DNA of 64,000 nucleotides from Escarpia spicata (Eukaryota; Annelida; Polychaeta; Sabellida; Siboglinidae): positions 11,148,152 through 11,212,151 of the forward strand of contig OZ023209.1 of assembly GCA_963995525.1 (NCBI GenBank), written 5' to 3'. This document shows positions 12,885-25,009 of this stretch, in pieces. Positions within the stretch are counted from its first letter, which is position 1. Every line of letters starts with the position of its first letter. The notes below the pieces were generated by a model, which was not told the DNA's origin, did no database searches, and saw nothing but the letters and a program-made list of their open reading frames with translations. The position numbers and the translations under genes are program-made.

Positions 12885-13456
12885 ATAAAGCAGTACTCGG
12901 TGCTCGGTGCTCATAATTTCATGCTCAAGCCTCGCTTTCACACCATGTTCATACTCACGGAGGTTATAACACTTTCTGAGCACGTAGTTGTTCGCAGACT
13001 TGAGCATGAAACGTCTAAATTCTGAGTATGCTATGGACCTTGTTCAACGCCGTACTCAAATTAACAAAGTCAAAGATGGTAGCTCACGTAGAAATTAGTC
13101 GATATCAGCGTCCGAGTCACTTCTGAGATATAATCAATCCATTTGAAAAAGTGGTGCAACACGAAATTAGCGAAAGATTCCGTGTTATGCCTCAAACTGC
13201 ACTATTTACTGAACGTTTGTCAAATCTAGCGGGAGACACTACGACACAATGTTACAACGTTTATGTTTGGTGGCACCTTTTCGACGACGGGGAACATTCG
13301 TTTACCGCTACTGCTTGGCGATACAATTTCACGATCAACTGCATACGAAACGCTTCTCCAAAACAGTGTTGTTTACCCGGACGATTCATGAAATACCATG
13401 CCAGACATTTCGCCATATCAATACAACATGTATGTGTACAAAAAAATATAAAATAA
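12885..13456 (+). mobile_element. PIF/Harbinger-like 5' end with decayed transposase N-terminus
   Basis: 12885-13000 contains repeated GAGCATG/CATGCTC and GGTGCTC motifs. It matches, in the same orientation relative to the adjacent reading frame, the reverse complement of 20150-20262. Immediately inside lies a frame reading RYQRPSHF, stop, then INPFEKVVQHEISERFRV (about 13100-13190) and continuing to 13456 (101 aa). The NPFE and ERFR motifs resemble the N-terminal region of HARBI1-type transposases. The DDE catalytic part is not visible. The terminal-repeat match is seen directly; the family assignment is from memory and tentative. Confidence 0.42.
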
Positions 13457-15110
13457 ATAATAAACATTACGAGGCCATAAAGTGTACCCGTCAACACAAC
13501 CACGTTTTGTCATTGCCTTAAACTTTTAATAATGTATCATTATTTTGTAGTGCCGTTTTTTCAATTGGGAATACTGGAGCAGTACTAAACAGTATAAAAC
13601 ATATCATTTATATTGTTTCATCGTTTTTAATATGAATAGCATACGAATAATGAAGCCCATGCAACGTTGATATAATTCGTAGCCATGTCCAAGGCTTTGT
13701 GGATGTCATGGTATTAAAAATTTACAATGCCAATGATTTTGCAATCCAAGTGCAGGATACGACTTCAACACAGGGGTAGACGATACACAACTCATGCAGA
13801 CATCCTCGATAAGTTGACAACTTAACTGTATATGTGATTATACTGTCACTGGTGTGGGCACGCGGTCACTATTTTTTTCGAAGTGTACATTTAGAATATT
13901 AATATGATCATTTACACAAGGCTACCAAAATGTAACTAGTTGGTTGAACTAACAAACAATTTATATCTTTCTAATAACATGGTTTTACCCTATAGTAAAA
14001 CAATGTTTTCCAACTTAAAATTATACAAACTATACTAATTATCCTGAAACAACGAAGCCATACTTTTTGAGAATCAAATATAAGATGTACTAAAAGTGTA
14101 GCCACACGGTGGCTATGGGGAATGCTGCACAGCTGACTGAGATGGTTATTGCATCAGGACGGAAGACCATAACGTAACTGTGTGTTTGCCTTATGAGCTT
14201 AGACGCAGCATGGTGGTGAAGACAGCGACTAATGTAGTGCAGTTTAATATAGTAATATTTCAAAGATGCAACAAGCAAATGTGAAGCAAACTATGTTAAA
14301 CAACTTAACATGTGGTTGTTATTAAACAAATTTGTTGTGTGTATAATATTATCCTTTTAAACGTGTAGTTGTAAAACAAAATATCATAATATTATATAAA
14401 TACATATATGTATGAAAACAACTGTTATGTATAATACGGATTTGGGTCAACTAACTATTTTGACACGCAACGATATGATTGGAGGTGGGGTGAGCTGAAT
14501 TTCAGACCAAAGTATGTATGCACCCGAATCCTCCGGCACAGCTGATAAATAACGGCCGCTCCCATACAACTCTTTGTCAAGATTTCTACAATGGCAATGC
14601 TGACGATGTTTATGACATTATGCCAAGAACATTAAATGAATAACGTGAGTGCTTTGTTGCAGATAATGTAAGTTGTATCACAAGTACGAATGCCAACTCA
14701 ATTCGATGTGTGTGTATGGTATTTATTTATTATAAAACACGGTAAAATCGATGGCGACGTTGCCGTCGAGCCCGAGCCAAGGTCATCGACATCGTACTTA
14801 CTGACTGTTACAATGATACACAATATCATAAATAATACAGCGTGACTGACCAGTGCATGTTACTACTGTTTTACGCTATTTTATCTTTTGAATTGTCTTG
14901 TGCCATGTCTGTTCCATCGTGCTCAGCAAAGTACTTTCCTTGCAACGTTATTCAGTCGATATTCCTCTGCGCATTTCACCATAAAATAAATACATTTACA
15001 ACGGCGTAGGCCTTCGAGGCTTCGTCCATCACCGTTTTATAGTCGGAAGTTGATACTGTTTATAAATAGGTGTAGGTTTGTTATCTTCGTCAACAAGAGA
15101 GATTCGAAAG
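13457..15110. other. Non-coding stretch, no feature recognised
   Basis: AT-rich intergenic sequence. Small open frames at 14090-14278 and elsewhere show no motifs. Confidence 0.45.
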
Positions 15111-15399
15111 AGCTCTTTCTTTTTAACAACATTTAACAAGATTTAATCAGATTGCCATCCAGGAAATCAACTCTAGATTGCAGGTGGACAAGGAAGCCTT
15201 TTGGCTTATCGAGAGTCTTTATTATCTACGTGTATCCCGCCTTTTTAAGGTATGTGTCATTTTTTTTTAAATTATTCACGCTACTAGCACCAACACAATC
15301 AGTAGATCATCTGTTCCATTCATTTAGAATCTTTTGTGAGAATGAGAACTTTCTTATATATAATCTACACTGCTCCTTTACTAATATAACTTCATGACC

Positions 15400-16308
15400 T
15401 CTGGTCCTTCTATCTTTCGTAACTGAGAACAAAAATTCTATCAATATTTTCATAACCATTCAATATTTAAAATACTTCTATCTGATCTGAACTCCTCTCA
15501 ATCTCCTGGTCTCTAGTGTTGTTAAACCGCATTCTTTTAGGGGTATTTCGTAACTAAGATCCCACAATTTTTTTATCATTTTAGTTGCTCTCCTCTGTAC
15601 TCTAGCATATCTATGTCCTTCCTGCAATATATGGCCTCCACGCTTGAATACAATATTCTAAATGAGGCCTAACTATTGTTTTGAACAGCGGTATTATTAA
15701 CTCTTTTTCTTTATACGTTATATTTCGCTTACAAAATCTAAGGATTTGATTTCTCTTTGAAGCGGCAATACCGCACTGCTCTGAAACGTTCATATCAGCA
15801 CTAATGGTTAACCTTAAGTCCTTTTCTTTTACAGTAGTACTTAGTACAGAACCTCCCGTTGTATATTGTACATCTTCGTTCCCATGTCCTGTGTGGAGGC
15901 ATTTACATTTCCCAAAATTGAACAACATTTGCCATTTTTCAGACCATTTGATCAAACTGTCAAGATCATCTTGTAAATGCTGTCTATCTCCATCACGTTT
16001 AATCCTTCTAAACAATTTTGTATTATCCACACATTTCAACACCTTGCTTGTTATATCATCGTCCAAATCGTTGATAAATATTAAGAATAAAATTGGTGCC
16101 AGTACTGATCCTTGTGGTACCCCACTCAAAACTTATTTCCAGTTTGAAGCCTCCCCATCAACTACTGCCCGTTATCTTCTGTCAATTAGCCATTCTTCTA
16201 TCCAGTTAATAAAACTTGTTTCTATGCAATGGGCCTTTAGTTTAAGCAGTAATCGTTGATATATATATATATATGAAGATAGATAACATAAGATAACAGA
16301 AGATAACG

Positions 16309-16346
<38 letters not shown>

Positions 16347-16632
16347 CGTTATCTTTTGTCAATTAGCCATTTTTCTATGCAGTTAATTAAACTTTTTTCT
16401 ATGCCATGGGCCTTTAGTTTAAGCAGTAATCGTTGATATATATATATATATTTATATATATGCCCGTTATCTTCTGTCAATTAGCCATTTTTCTATCCAG
16501 TTAATTAAACTTTTTTCTATGCCATGGGCCTTTAGTTTAAGCAGTAATCGTTGATATATATATATATATTAATTAACTGGATAGAAAAATGGCTAATTGA
16601 CAGAAGATAACTGGCAGTAGTTGATGGGGAGG

Positions 16633-16665
<33 letters not shown>

Positions 16666-18240
16666 GAATAATATAGGTTCCAGTACTGATCCCTGTGGTA
16701 CCCCACTCAAAACTGATTTCCAGTGTGAAGCCGTCCCATCAACTACTACCCGTTGTCTTCTGTCAATTAGCCTATTTTCTATCCAGTTAATTAAACAATT
16801 TCCTATGCTGTGGGCCTTTAGTTTAAGCAGTAATCGTTGATTTGGCACTTTATCTAAATCTTTCTAAAAATCTAAGTAGATGATATCTACTGGTGATCCC
16901 TCGTCTACCCACTTAGTGATATCTTCCAAAAAACATAACATATTTGTTAAGCATGACGTCGCTTTTAGAAACTCATGTTGAGTTGGGTTTAACCAGTTAT
17001 GTTTAGAAAGAAAATCCACCACGTGATCTTTAATTAGTCTCTCTAATAATTAGCAAATCACTGATGTTAAACTCACTGGTCTGTATTTATCGGACTTGTT
17101 TCTGGATCCTTTTTAAATAACGCTATAATGTTTGCTTCTTTCCATTCTAAAGGAACCACTCCTTTTTCTAATGACAAATTGAAAACTGTTGCAAGTGGTT
17201 TGCTAATGTGTTCTACAATATTTCCAATAGTAGTTTGGGCGGAATCCCATCCACTGCAGGTGATGTATAAACCTTCATAGCCCTTACTTTCTTAGCTACC
17301 ATTTCCGGGGTTACAATTAACTGTCCAAAATAGTCTGATTCCAGCATTCTGTTGCTGACTTATTCTTCAGTGTTTTGTTCCAGTCTATCTTTGCTAAATA
17401 TTTCCTCATTTTCTTATATATTCCTTTGTGAAACATTTTCTTGAACTGCTTTTTATAACTTCTTTCTGGTTTTAGTTTCATGGTAAAATGTATCTGGTTG
17501 TGATCACATAATTTGACATTGTCAACTAATTCATTCTGTGAGAACATAACTATGTCTAACACATTCTCACCCCTGGTTGGCTCTAGCACATGTTGAGAAA
17601 GGAAACTGTCTTGTGCTAAAACTAAAAATTCGTGGTCCTCACACCCAGGACTCTGTAGAGATTTCCATTGTATATTACCATGATAAAATCTCCCATAATA
17701 ATACAGTCCCGTTTGCTAACTTCCTTTATAGCGTATTGTACTTTCTCATTATCTTTTATGCTTATGCTTGGCCTTCGATAAACTAATCCCACAGTTAACG
17801 TTGAGTTTCCTGTAATTATGTTACACTAAACAGTTTCTTTGCAATCTACTTCTCTTTCTAATTTAATTTCATAAGCCTGGATAGATTCTTTAACATATAA
17901 ATTAACTCCACCTCCCCTTCTTCCTATTCTATCTTTTCTAAACATTACATTACATAGCCTGTTAGTCCCAATTCGGCATGTGATATATTAGTGGTGGCCC
18001 ATGATTCGGTTATACCTATTATGTGAGGGTCAATATCTTCTCCCATAATGTTTAGTTCACTTCTTTTGTTTACCATGTCCCTTGCATTTAAACAAACGCA
18101 TTTATACACTGATTCAGAACAGTTTTTCAAGCTGTTCCTTGCTAATTTATTTCTGCTGTCTTTATCTATGCCTCCTATTTCAGGCTTATATGTGAATCGC
18201 CCCTGCGAATCTAGTATAATAGATGCAGCCTGTCCCACTT
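15400..18240 (-). pseudogene. CR1 ORF2 endonuclease-reverse transcriptase (copy 1, broken)
   Basis: The endonuclease N-terminus is readable as CVCLNARDMVNKRSEL and IIGITESWATT (17945-18200), then RRGGGVNLYV, GLVYRRPS and IIMGDF, where the frame slips. The reverse transcriptase resumes with MVAKKVRAMK, VDGIPPKLLLE, PLEWKEANII (17100-17330), a broken middle, MSGVPQGSVLAPILF, LKCVDNTKLF at the FADD position, and LEYCIQAWRPY near the C-terminus (15611-16129). Compared with the copy at 33696-36708 it lacks the whole segment between ATECWN and DYLGQL. It is non-functional. Confidence 0.85.
16259..16661. repeat. AT-repeat-flanked multiplication of a 95-bp LINE segment
   Basis: Inside the LINE, a roughly 95-bp piece of reverse-transcriptase coding sequence occurs repeatedly. 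Direct copies lie at about 16343-16437 and 16461-16554, in line with intact copies at 16147-16258 and 16740-16850. Inverted pieces lie at 16275-16311 and 16570-16633. Pure (AT)n tracts separate all of them. The inverted piece at 16297-16311 faces its complement at 16343-16357 across an AT tract, a potential cruciform. Confidence 0.9.
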
Positions 18241-18249
18241 TCAACAGAT

Positions 18250-19406
18250 TGCAGCAGGTTCTCTGAGAAAACTGCTGCCCCTTTCCACTTAGATGAAGGC
18301 CACCTCTCATGTACATATATTCCCTCCCAATAAAGAAAATAAATCTACGAATTCCACCCAGTCTTCTTTACACATCTGCACAACTAGTGCGTTGATCACC
18401 ATACTCTTGCAGTTTCTATATGTTGGCCCCCTTCTTTCCATTACTGGCAACATTCCCGAGAGAATAATCTGTTTGACTCTTGTCTCCTTTAACTTCTTCA
18501 CTAACTGTCTGTACTTCTGTGTTATCCTGGTTGTCCCCCCCCCCCCCCGTCTGCATTAGTTGCCCTTATGTGTACTAGAATAGTCCCTTCATTGCCATAT
18601 CCTAATACCTTCTCTAATCTTTCAGTCACATGTTCTATCCTAGCCCCTGACAACCAAAAACGACGTCCTCCCCTTCGTTTAGTGTCTTATCTGTCTTTCT
18701 CAGAAAACAGTCGCCCATGAACACCCTCTCTTTTCTCATTGCCCCCTCAATCACTGCCTCAGAGTAGCTCCTTCTCCGGTTTGTATATGTCTGGTTGTAG
18801 TCTTGTTCCCCTGTATTTTGCTCTCCTGTCACAATCTCTTCCGTTCCATTCTTTCCTGACGCTGTTTTTCTTGTCATCTTTCCTACTGTCATCGTCCCTC
18901 CCAACTTTTCTTCTGTCACATTTACTCTCACTTCCTTTCTTCCCGTCATCTTTCCACCCACTGCATTTCCTTCTCTTCTCTCCCGTCTCTTTTTCCCTAC
19001 TACCTCTTTCTCTGCGGTCATTTTCTCCACTGTCACCTTCACGCCTGTGACATTTCCTGCCGTCGAACCTTCAATTTATTCCCCTCCTGTCAGACTCAGT
19101 CTTCTTGCCACTACTCTGCTCATTCAATCTCACACTATTACCATCTCTCTGCCTGTCGTTTCTCTCCATTGCGCTTGTCTCCATGCTGATTCTCATCTCC
19201 ATCCCCTTCACAATGTCTACCAACCTAGCTACCTCCTTCTCCAGACAGTCCACCTACCAACACCCCACGCACTGGAAGGTGAATCCCTCTTCCTTGGTCT
19301 CTGCCCTTTACTTCCCATAGCCGGATAGGGCAAAATCCTCCCAACTGTGGCCGTCGTCGCACACCAAGTGTCGCTTTGCCTTGATTTGCCGCTTGCAAGG
19401 CGCCAT
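18250..19406 (-). pseudogene. CR1 ORF1: zinc finger, coiled coil and SGNH esterase-like domain
   Basis: The likely start ATG is at 19406-19404, giving MAPCKRQ; the same start context occurs at 60912. A Cys/His cluster follows, with CDDGHSWE and then FTFQCVGCW. Next is a probable coiled coil (LEKEVARLVDIVKGMEMRI), a Lys/Glu-rich linker, and an SGNH-hydrolase layout. Block I reads VFMGDCFLRKTD, where the expected catalytic Ser of GDS is Cys (codon 18707-18709). A HIRATNADG block precedes the middle of the domain, and block V reads RGGLHLSGKG with the expected Asp replaced by Gly. Esterase-type ORF1 proteins are known in CR1 elements; their exact role is unsettled. A premature stop after GYGK, frameshifts and a run of 14 G (minus strand) at 18535-18548 break the frame. 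Confidence 0.75.
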
Positions 19407-20004
19407 ATCAGAATTTGTTTAATACTAATAATAATTTAATTAGCTATTTAAAATAGTTTAGTCAACTATGTTTATACTATTCTCTATGTCTATGTAGTCT
19501 TTAAGAAGACTGTTTACTGTGCACAACTGTTACACTTTACGTAAGATTGCCTTGTTTGTTTATTTCGGTTGCAGTTTTTGGTTATAGTCACAGCTGACTG
19601 TCTATCCTATCACAAATGCTAACGTTACCGGTAGTGACCTAATTTAAATACAATAAATTACGTTACGCTAGACTGCCTTATTTATTTAGATTATACTGCG
19701 CCCTAGCGAGTACGTCGGGCACTAGCTACATAAACAAACTTAGTTCGCCCAGTTATCGCAAATGCTTAATTTTAACAACAATGCTACCTAATCAAAATTG
19801 ACTAGCTCACACAGATATTATCTTATGTAAGTAGTTTTATGTTTGATGCTTGATCACCTATGTATTTTACCACATAATGAAGTTTGTTAAAGGTTGTTTA
19901 CAAACTTACCATAGGCTATGGCATAGGCTAACTTACCCTATTAATCAATCACTACACTAAAATGTTCAAAAGTATTTCATCTAACTAACTTTTAGCACAA
20001 CTGC

Positions 20005-20266
20005 TACTCAATATATGTTTACTGCTACTTTATGAATTGTATTAAAGCAAGAATAATACTCATCAATCAGTAATTCCATTTGTTTATCAACGTTTCTGCA
20101 CCACCAATTTCTACGATCTAACTCTACCAAAGTCAATGTATTTTTCTCTAGTACTGAGTACAGTTTTATAACGACCGTGAGCATGGATTCTCCAGAGAGC
20201 ATGAAATCTCGAGTCTGAGCATGGAGTTGAGTATGAGCACCGAGTACGCTTTATAACCTCGGGCCC
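20005..20266 (-). mobile_element. PIF/Harbinger-like 5' end (second copy)
   Basis: On the minus strand the element appears to start at GGGCCCGAGGTTATAAAGC (20266-20248). A subterminal array of CATGCTC/GTGCTC motifs matches 12885-13000. A 64-aa frame (20202-20008) follows, with LVELDRRNWWCRNVDKQ, reminiscent of the basic-aromatic start of HARBI1-type transposases. Only the 5' end is present. The shared subterminal array is direct evidence of a repeat family; the superfamily call is an inference. Confidence 0.4.
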
Positions 20267-20490
20267 AGATCTTGATTGTATGGGAAACGAGCAATCTTGC
20301 CAAACATCGAAGAACAATAACGCTTGGCCCCGCCCCCTCTGCAGTACTTTTCGCAGCAACATTCAAATTGCGAGCAATATTTCAGAATTATTAAAATCAA
20401 GTTGGTGAACAGTCTACCTTCAACGTATTTACTGTACAATTACGAATATATTCAAAATCGAGGAACAAACAACCTCATTTTAACAGGCAG

Positions 20491-20580
20491 TGGCGGATCC
20501 AGGGGGTCCCAGGTGTTCATGGACCCCCATCCTCTCTGAAGGGAGTCCCGGACATCCCCTGCAAAAACCAAAAAAAATAA
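20491..20580 (+). mobile_element. hAT-like terminus (CAGTGGCGGATCC)
   Basis: The sequence CAGTGGCGGATCCAGGGGG at 20493-20511 resembles the terminal inverted repeat of many invertebrate hAT elements. It is followed by a local C/G-rich hairpin (GGGGGTCC against GGACCCCC). The opposite end could not be found nearby, so this is an orphan end or a truncated non-autonomous copy. A related hAT transposase pseudogene lies 5 kb downstream, but linkage is unproven. Confidence 0.4.
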
Positions 20581-22530
20581 AAAAGTCATGGAATAATAAT
20601 TAGTGTAGCCTACGCCGCTGAATAATCTGAAACAAATCAATATGCAAATAATATTGCATAGGCCGACCCATGTCCAATGAAACGTCTTCACAAGTGGCGC
20701 TCGCTTATGAACTGAACTATGAAGATCAGTGCTGGAGCTGCAGAAGAGCGTTCAAATTTGCAGCCGCTTAAATTCATTATTCATGGTAGCTAATGCAAAG
20801 TTTCGAAAATACAACGTAAGGGTAATGTCACTAGATCAAAAAGAGAATATTTTGTAGTGCAAAAGTAGGTCTAACAATAGAAATATAACAAATCTAACAG
20901 GTGTTTATTGAAGTTTGCTAGTGCTAATGATGCAATTGAATTGAAATGAGTGGGCGATAATACACTTGTGGGGACACAAATCGTGCGTCAACTTGTTTTA
21001 TGCTGTTTTAGCAAAAACCTAATCAAATTCTTATGTACGAAATCTACGTACTAAATCTGTAACACGTATTCCATCAAAGTTATGCAAACAGACTGTTAGA
21101 AACGTTGTTTCGGGTGAATTACTTACGAAAATGATGCAACGGAATCCAAATCTCTTAATTGCCTTAAAGGGATTCTTTGAGAATTTTAATCTCTTTGTAA
21201 TATACGCAATTATTAGGTAATCCTGTTAATATGATTATTTCATGTAATTCTATGCCTTTATTTCATTAGAATTATGTTTTATTAATCACTAATGACCCTG
21301 ACAATATATCGAAAAAATAACTCTTCGTACGCGGAGTTTCTACTTTGGGCCCACCTTCACAATCCGTATATGGCATGTTCATGAATATTCGGGACTGTCT
21401 GTCAGACTTCGATTAGCTATGCCGAGTTAATAGATGCAAGAAATACGTCATCAACATGTGTGTTTGTGTGGATTAGCCACCTCCATGCGAATGAGTCGTG
21501 ACCGATAAAAGTATCAAAATGAAACGTGGACTAGTTGCTGTTTATGTCACAGATTCAACAAAGTAACGAAGGAAAATATATGGAATAAACGGAGAATGAA
21601 CATAGCAACAATTCATGACAGACGGATTGGTTTAAAATAACACCACCTCTCCATGCACGAAGCTGCTGATGGCGACGCCGATTTCATATTGAATGATTGG
21701 CATTGTTTTTGTTGGAATATAAAATATATGGTACTATCGTGTTCCTTTTTTACTAGGTACATCTGGCTATAAATTTTGAAGTGAAGTTTTAATGAAACGT
21801 TTAGATAACAGAAACTTACTGAAGCCGAGAAACATCCAATAATAAAACCATTTTATTTGTACCATAAATCCAGCTGTTATTTCCATAAGCAGTATAAATA
21901 CATTATACATCACTAAAATAATTTACAGTATTAAAATAGTTGTGGTGGTTATGTACTTTCCTATCTACGTAAGGTTTACTTTTACTAGTTTTAGTTTGAA
22001 AAATGTAGATCTATAAAGAGCATAACATTATTGTCGACAAAATAGTAAAATCTATTGCATCAGTGTAAAAACATGTTTTATTTTGTACTTGGAGTGCAAT
22101 AATGATTTGTTCTGCCCATCACTTAGAGTAAAAGATATTGAATTGGTTTCGGTCAAACTCCCGTTTCGATAACAAATAAAATGGACATTGTATGATGGAA
22201 GTAAAGTTATAAAATTACAAAACTTTAAAAGTATCGCATATTTTAAAATACTGTTTTTAGTCATCGTTTGTGTATTTAGCTCAAGAAGATCCCTAAAACA
22301 TTTGGAATATTGTGGAACATTTATATTTTATGAATTTTCAAAATTATTGTAAAAGCAACTTTGTCGACACTTTTTTTATACACTATTCCCAGTAAAGTTC
22401 ACTTAACACAAACTTGTCTCAACAAATGTTGAAGAATATAATATACCGTAGAACACAATCCAAACGTGACGAGCATAAGAAAGCATAAATTTTATAATGT
22501 ACTCCTACTTTGCAACATAATGATGGGGTG
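20581..22530. other. Non-coding stretch, no feature recognised
   Basis: AT-rich sequence without recognisable genes or repeats. The small minus-strand frames at 20452-20691 and 22052-22264 show no motif. Confidence 0.45.
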
Positions 22531-22534
22531 ATGT

Positions 22535-22845
22535 GCATTTGGATGCACAAATCGATCGATTGCACAAATCCACTTCAAACGTAGTGATGTACATATTCCC
22601 AGCAGAAGCCACACGGAACTAATGTGGCAGAACAAAATCAGACATCTTCTTCACTACTGTATCAGTTAACATATTGTCCTATTAATAGCACTTCTATGCG
22701 TTTTGATACACAAAGCTATCAGATGCACACATCCATTTGAAACTCGAAGTGAGGTACAACTTCCTAGAACAGAATGGGGCAGAACAAAGTCAGACATCAT
22801 CTTATGTCAGGTGACCCATTGCCCAATTAATGGCAGTGTTAAGTA
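22535..22845. repeat. Two diverged tandem copies of about 155 bp
   Basis: GATGCACAAATC...CACAAATCCACTTCAAACG...GTGGCAGAACAAAATCAGACATC at 22540-22650 is echoed by GATGCACACATCCATTTGAAACTCG...GGGGCAGAACAAAGTCAGACATC at 22720-22800. The order and spacing are the same and both copies end in a CCTATTAATAG / CCAATTAATGG motif. Function is unknown; it may be part of an unrecognised repeat. Confidence 0.65.
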
Positions 22846-23211
22846 GAGCTTTTCAATTTCCTCTTTCCATCAGCTCAGCTATTTCCAATGTTCCTGCAAA
22901 TAAACAAAGTTGAATTTATGAAACTGAGCCTAAATATAAGTTAACTATCTCAATACTGTGCAGATTAATTCAGTTTATATATTGGATTATTGGACTTATC
23001 ACCAAGTGTACAGCTGGCTAGATGGAAAAGAAATACAAGAGAACCTTCAACCTTGTTATGTTGATTCAGTCACACTAAAATCCCAAACTATTACTTTGGC
23101 CAACTTTTAATTTGCTTCTACACAATTCCCTGTATGCATTGGTCATATACCATGCACACCAGATAACTTGAACTCACATAAGTGAATTTTTGCTAAGTTA
23201 AATCAACCTTT

Positions 23212-23905
23212 TCCTCGGTCCAATTCAAAATACCTTTATTGTTCCTCATGGGGAAATTCTCTTGTGTTGTTCGCTATTTAAGAACGCAATAAATAAATAA
23301 ATTAATTAATAAGTACACATGTGTAACTAAGAACACTGATTCAATTAATTACATATGATTAAAACAAAATAGCACAGAACAATCAGCCAGTTGTTAGGAA
23401 ACATAATTTACACTTACATATCACAGCCATCAGTACAGGAACAAGTCCATCATCACAGATGTTATTTAACTAGGTGGAATACAGTGCAATTACCAGTATA
23501 ATCATACACGCGCACACACACACACACACACACACATGAACCCATATTCTCAAGCGGCCAGACTGGCTTTGGAGAGAGGGGGAAGGAAGGAGGCAGATCA
23601 TTCGTTTAGAAGACGAATAGAGGATGGGATGAAGGAATTTCAAGAGCGACCGAGTCTTAGTTGAGGCAGCTGAAAACGACGGCCAGATTGTAACAGTGAT
23701 TTAGGGGGTGGTAGGGATCCAGAGAGATCTGCCTTCCCTTCCTCTTTGCCCTCCGCCTGTACAGGTCGTCTACACTGGTAAGTTCCTCTCTGATCACCTT
23801 ACTGCTGAGTCTGATGACGCGACTCAGGTCCAGGGTTTGCCCATCACAATAAGGGGACCTTCTGATAACTTTCTAGTTATCAGAAATTCCACTTATTAGT
23901 ATAGT
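23212..23905 (-). mobile_element. L2/CR1-like LINE 3' end
   Basis: On the minus strand the C-terminal reverse-transcriptase tail is readable in pieces: DDLYRRRAKRKGR, DPYHPLNHCYNL, then QLPQLRLGRS and NSFIPSSIRLLNE. The last matches the F-x-P-x-A-I-x-LLN end of L2-like ORF2 proteins. A 3' UTR of about 400 bp with a CA/GT tract follows, and then the terminal sequence GAATTTCCCCATGAGGAACAATAAAG (23262-23237), a tail type common in these LINEs. It is 5'-truncated and inactive. Confidence 0.65.
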
Positions 23906-25005
23906 CATGGGTCCCTGGAAGTTCGACCTTATCCAGAGTGCACTATATAGTTTCCTTTATTCTTGCTCAAATAATTAATATTGTATATAATTACACATAT
24001 GGGCTATTCTCGTGAAAAGTGTACAATAACAGTAAAGTAACATGTCCAAAATAAATGTTTAATTTGTTTTTAGCGAGTACTATTATTATCAAATGTGCTA
24101 TTCACATGAAGCAGCGCAATTTGATCTGATCTATTATTATATTTTTTATAATATATTCATGGATAAAAACTTATGTATACTAGAGTGCAGATCTGCTGGT
24201 GTCTAAAATTCGTGCACCGCAAAATTCCGTTGCAACATGGTATTGTGTACTACAAACCTAAAATTGTTACATTGAATGATGACATGCCATTCAGATTTAC
24301 TAGCAATCGTAGCTGTAGCATTAAAAACAGTCTGTATATTAGCTTACAAAGAATGTATAGTAGCTTACAAAGAATCCCTTAAAAGACGCATAGGTCAAAA
24401 ACCGTGCGTCCTATATGCGCTGTGTTAATCGCTCTATGGCTGGAATGTATCACGTAAATCAATGCGGATCAGGCAGCTTTAGAGCCGGGGATTAACATTA
24501 ACCATAAACATGACCATAACCTTGCATAGCCCATCATTCTGATTCGCCATGATACACAAAACTTCTACAAACATTATATATATTAATTACACAAACAATG
24601 GTTCAATATATGTCCGAAATGAGCTACTAGTAATTGACGTTCCTGCTTATATTAATCAATCACTCAGCTTTCAAAAGAAGGACGTTCGCTTCCTGTAACA
24701 TCAATTTTGCGTTCGATTCCTGTAACATAACTCTTAGACTTATCGAGTACAAAAACACACCAAAGGCTGAAACAAAACTGAAAAATAAACTGAACAAGTT
24801 ACCACTTACCGGTAGTCGGTATAGGCCCTATTCCTCGGATGGGATGCACAGACGTCATCTTTCTGAGGTCGCTACCGATTTTTGGAACACTAATAAAACA
24901 GTACTATCTTTTTTTATACCCCCTCCCCGCCCATGTTTTGGTCATGTGATAAATTGTGATACCAGTACTGCACCTTGGTCATTATTTATTTTGCGTTATC
25001 CCAGG
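23906..25005. other. Mostly non-coding; open frame leading into the protease remnant
   Basis: No recognisable gene to about 24990. An open frame begins at 24634, but its first 120 residues have no family resemblance and are probably fortuitous upstream sequence of the remnant at 25010. Confidence 0.4.
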
Positions 25006-25009
25006 AAAC

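Larger units (their letters stand above)
15115..19830 (-). mobile_element. Near full-length CR1-type LINE with esterase ORF1 (family D, copy 1)
   Basis: Read on the minus strand this is a 5' UTR (19830 to 19407), then ORF1 with a zinc-finger-like segment, coiled coil and SGNH-esterase-like domain, then ORF2 with an APE-type endonuclease and reverse transcriptase. The 3' UTR has a conserved AAGCC-AAAA-GGCTT hairpin and a tail of TTGTTAAAT-type repeats at 15115-15150. It is the same family as 33696-36708 and 54243-54882. The copy is dead. It has many frameshifts, a deletion of about 460 bp between endonuclease and reverse transcriptase (joined near 17340), a rearranged AT-rich block at 16259-16661, and a catalytic FADD replaced by CVDN. 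The 5' UTR limit is inferred from similarity to 60670-60947. Confidence 0.88.

Noticed and set aside
18739..19328. Plus-strand Ser-Leu-Pro-rich frames at 18739-19050 and 19047-19328
   Set aside because: They are antisense to the Lys/Glu-rich linker and coiled coil of the CR1 ORF1 on the minus strand.
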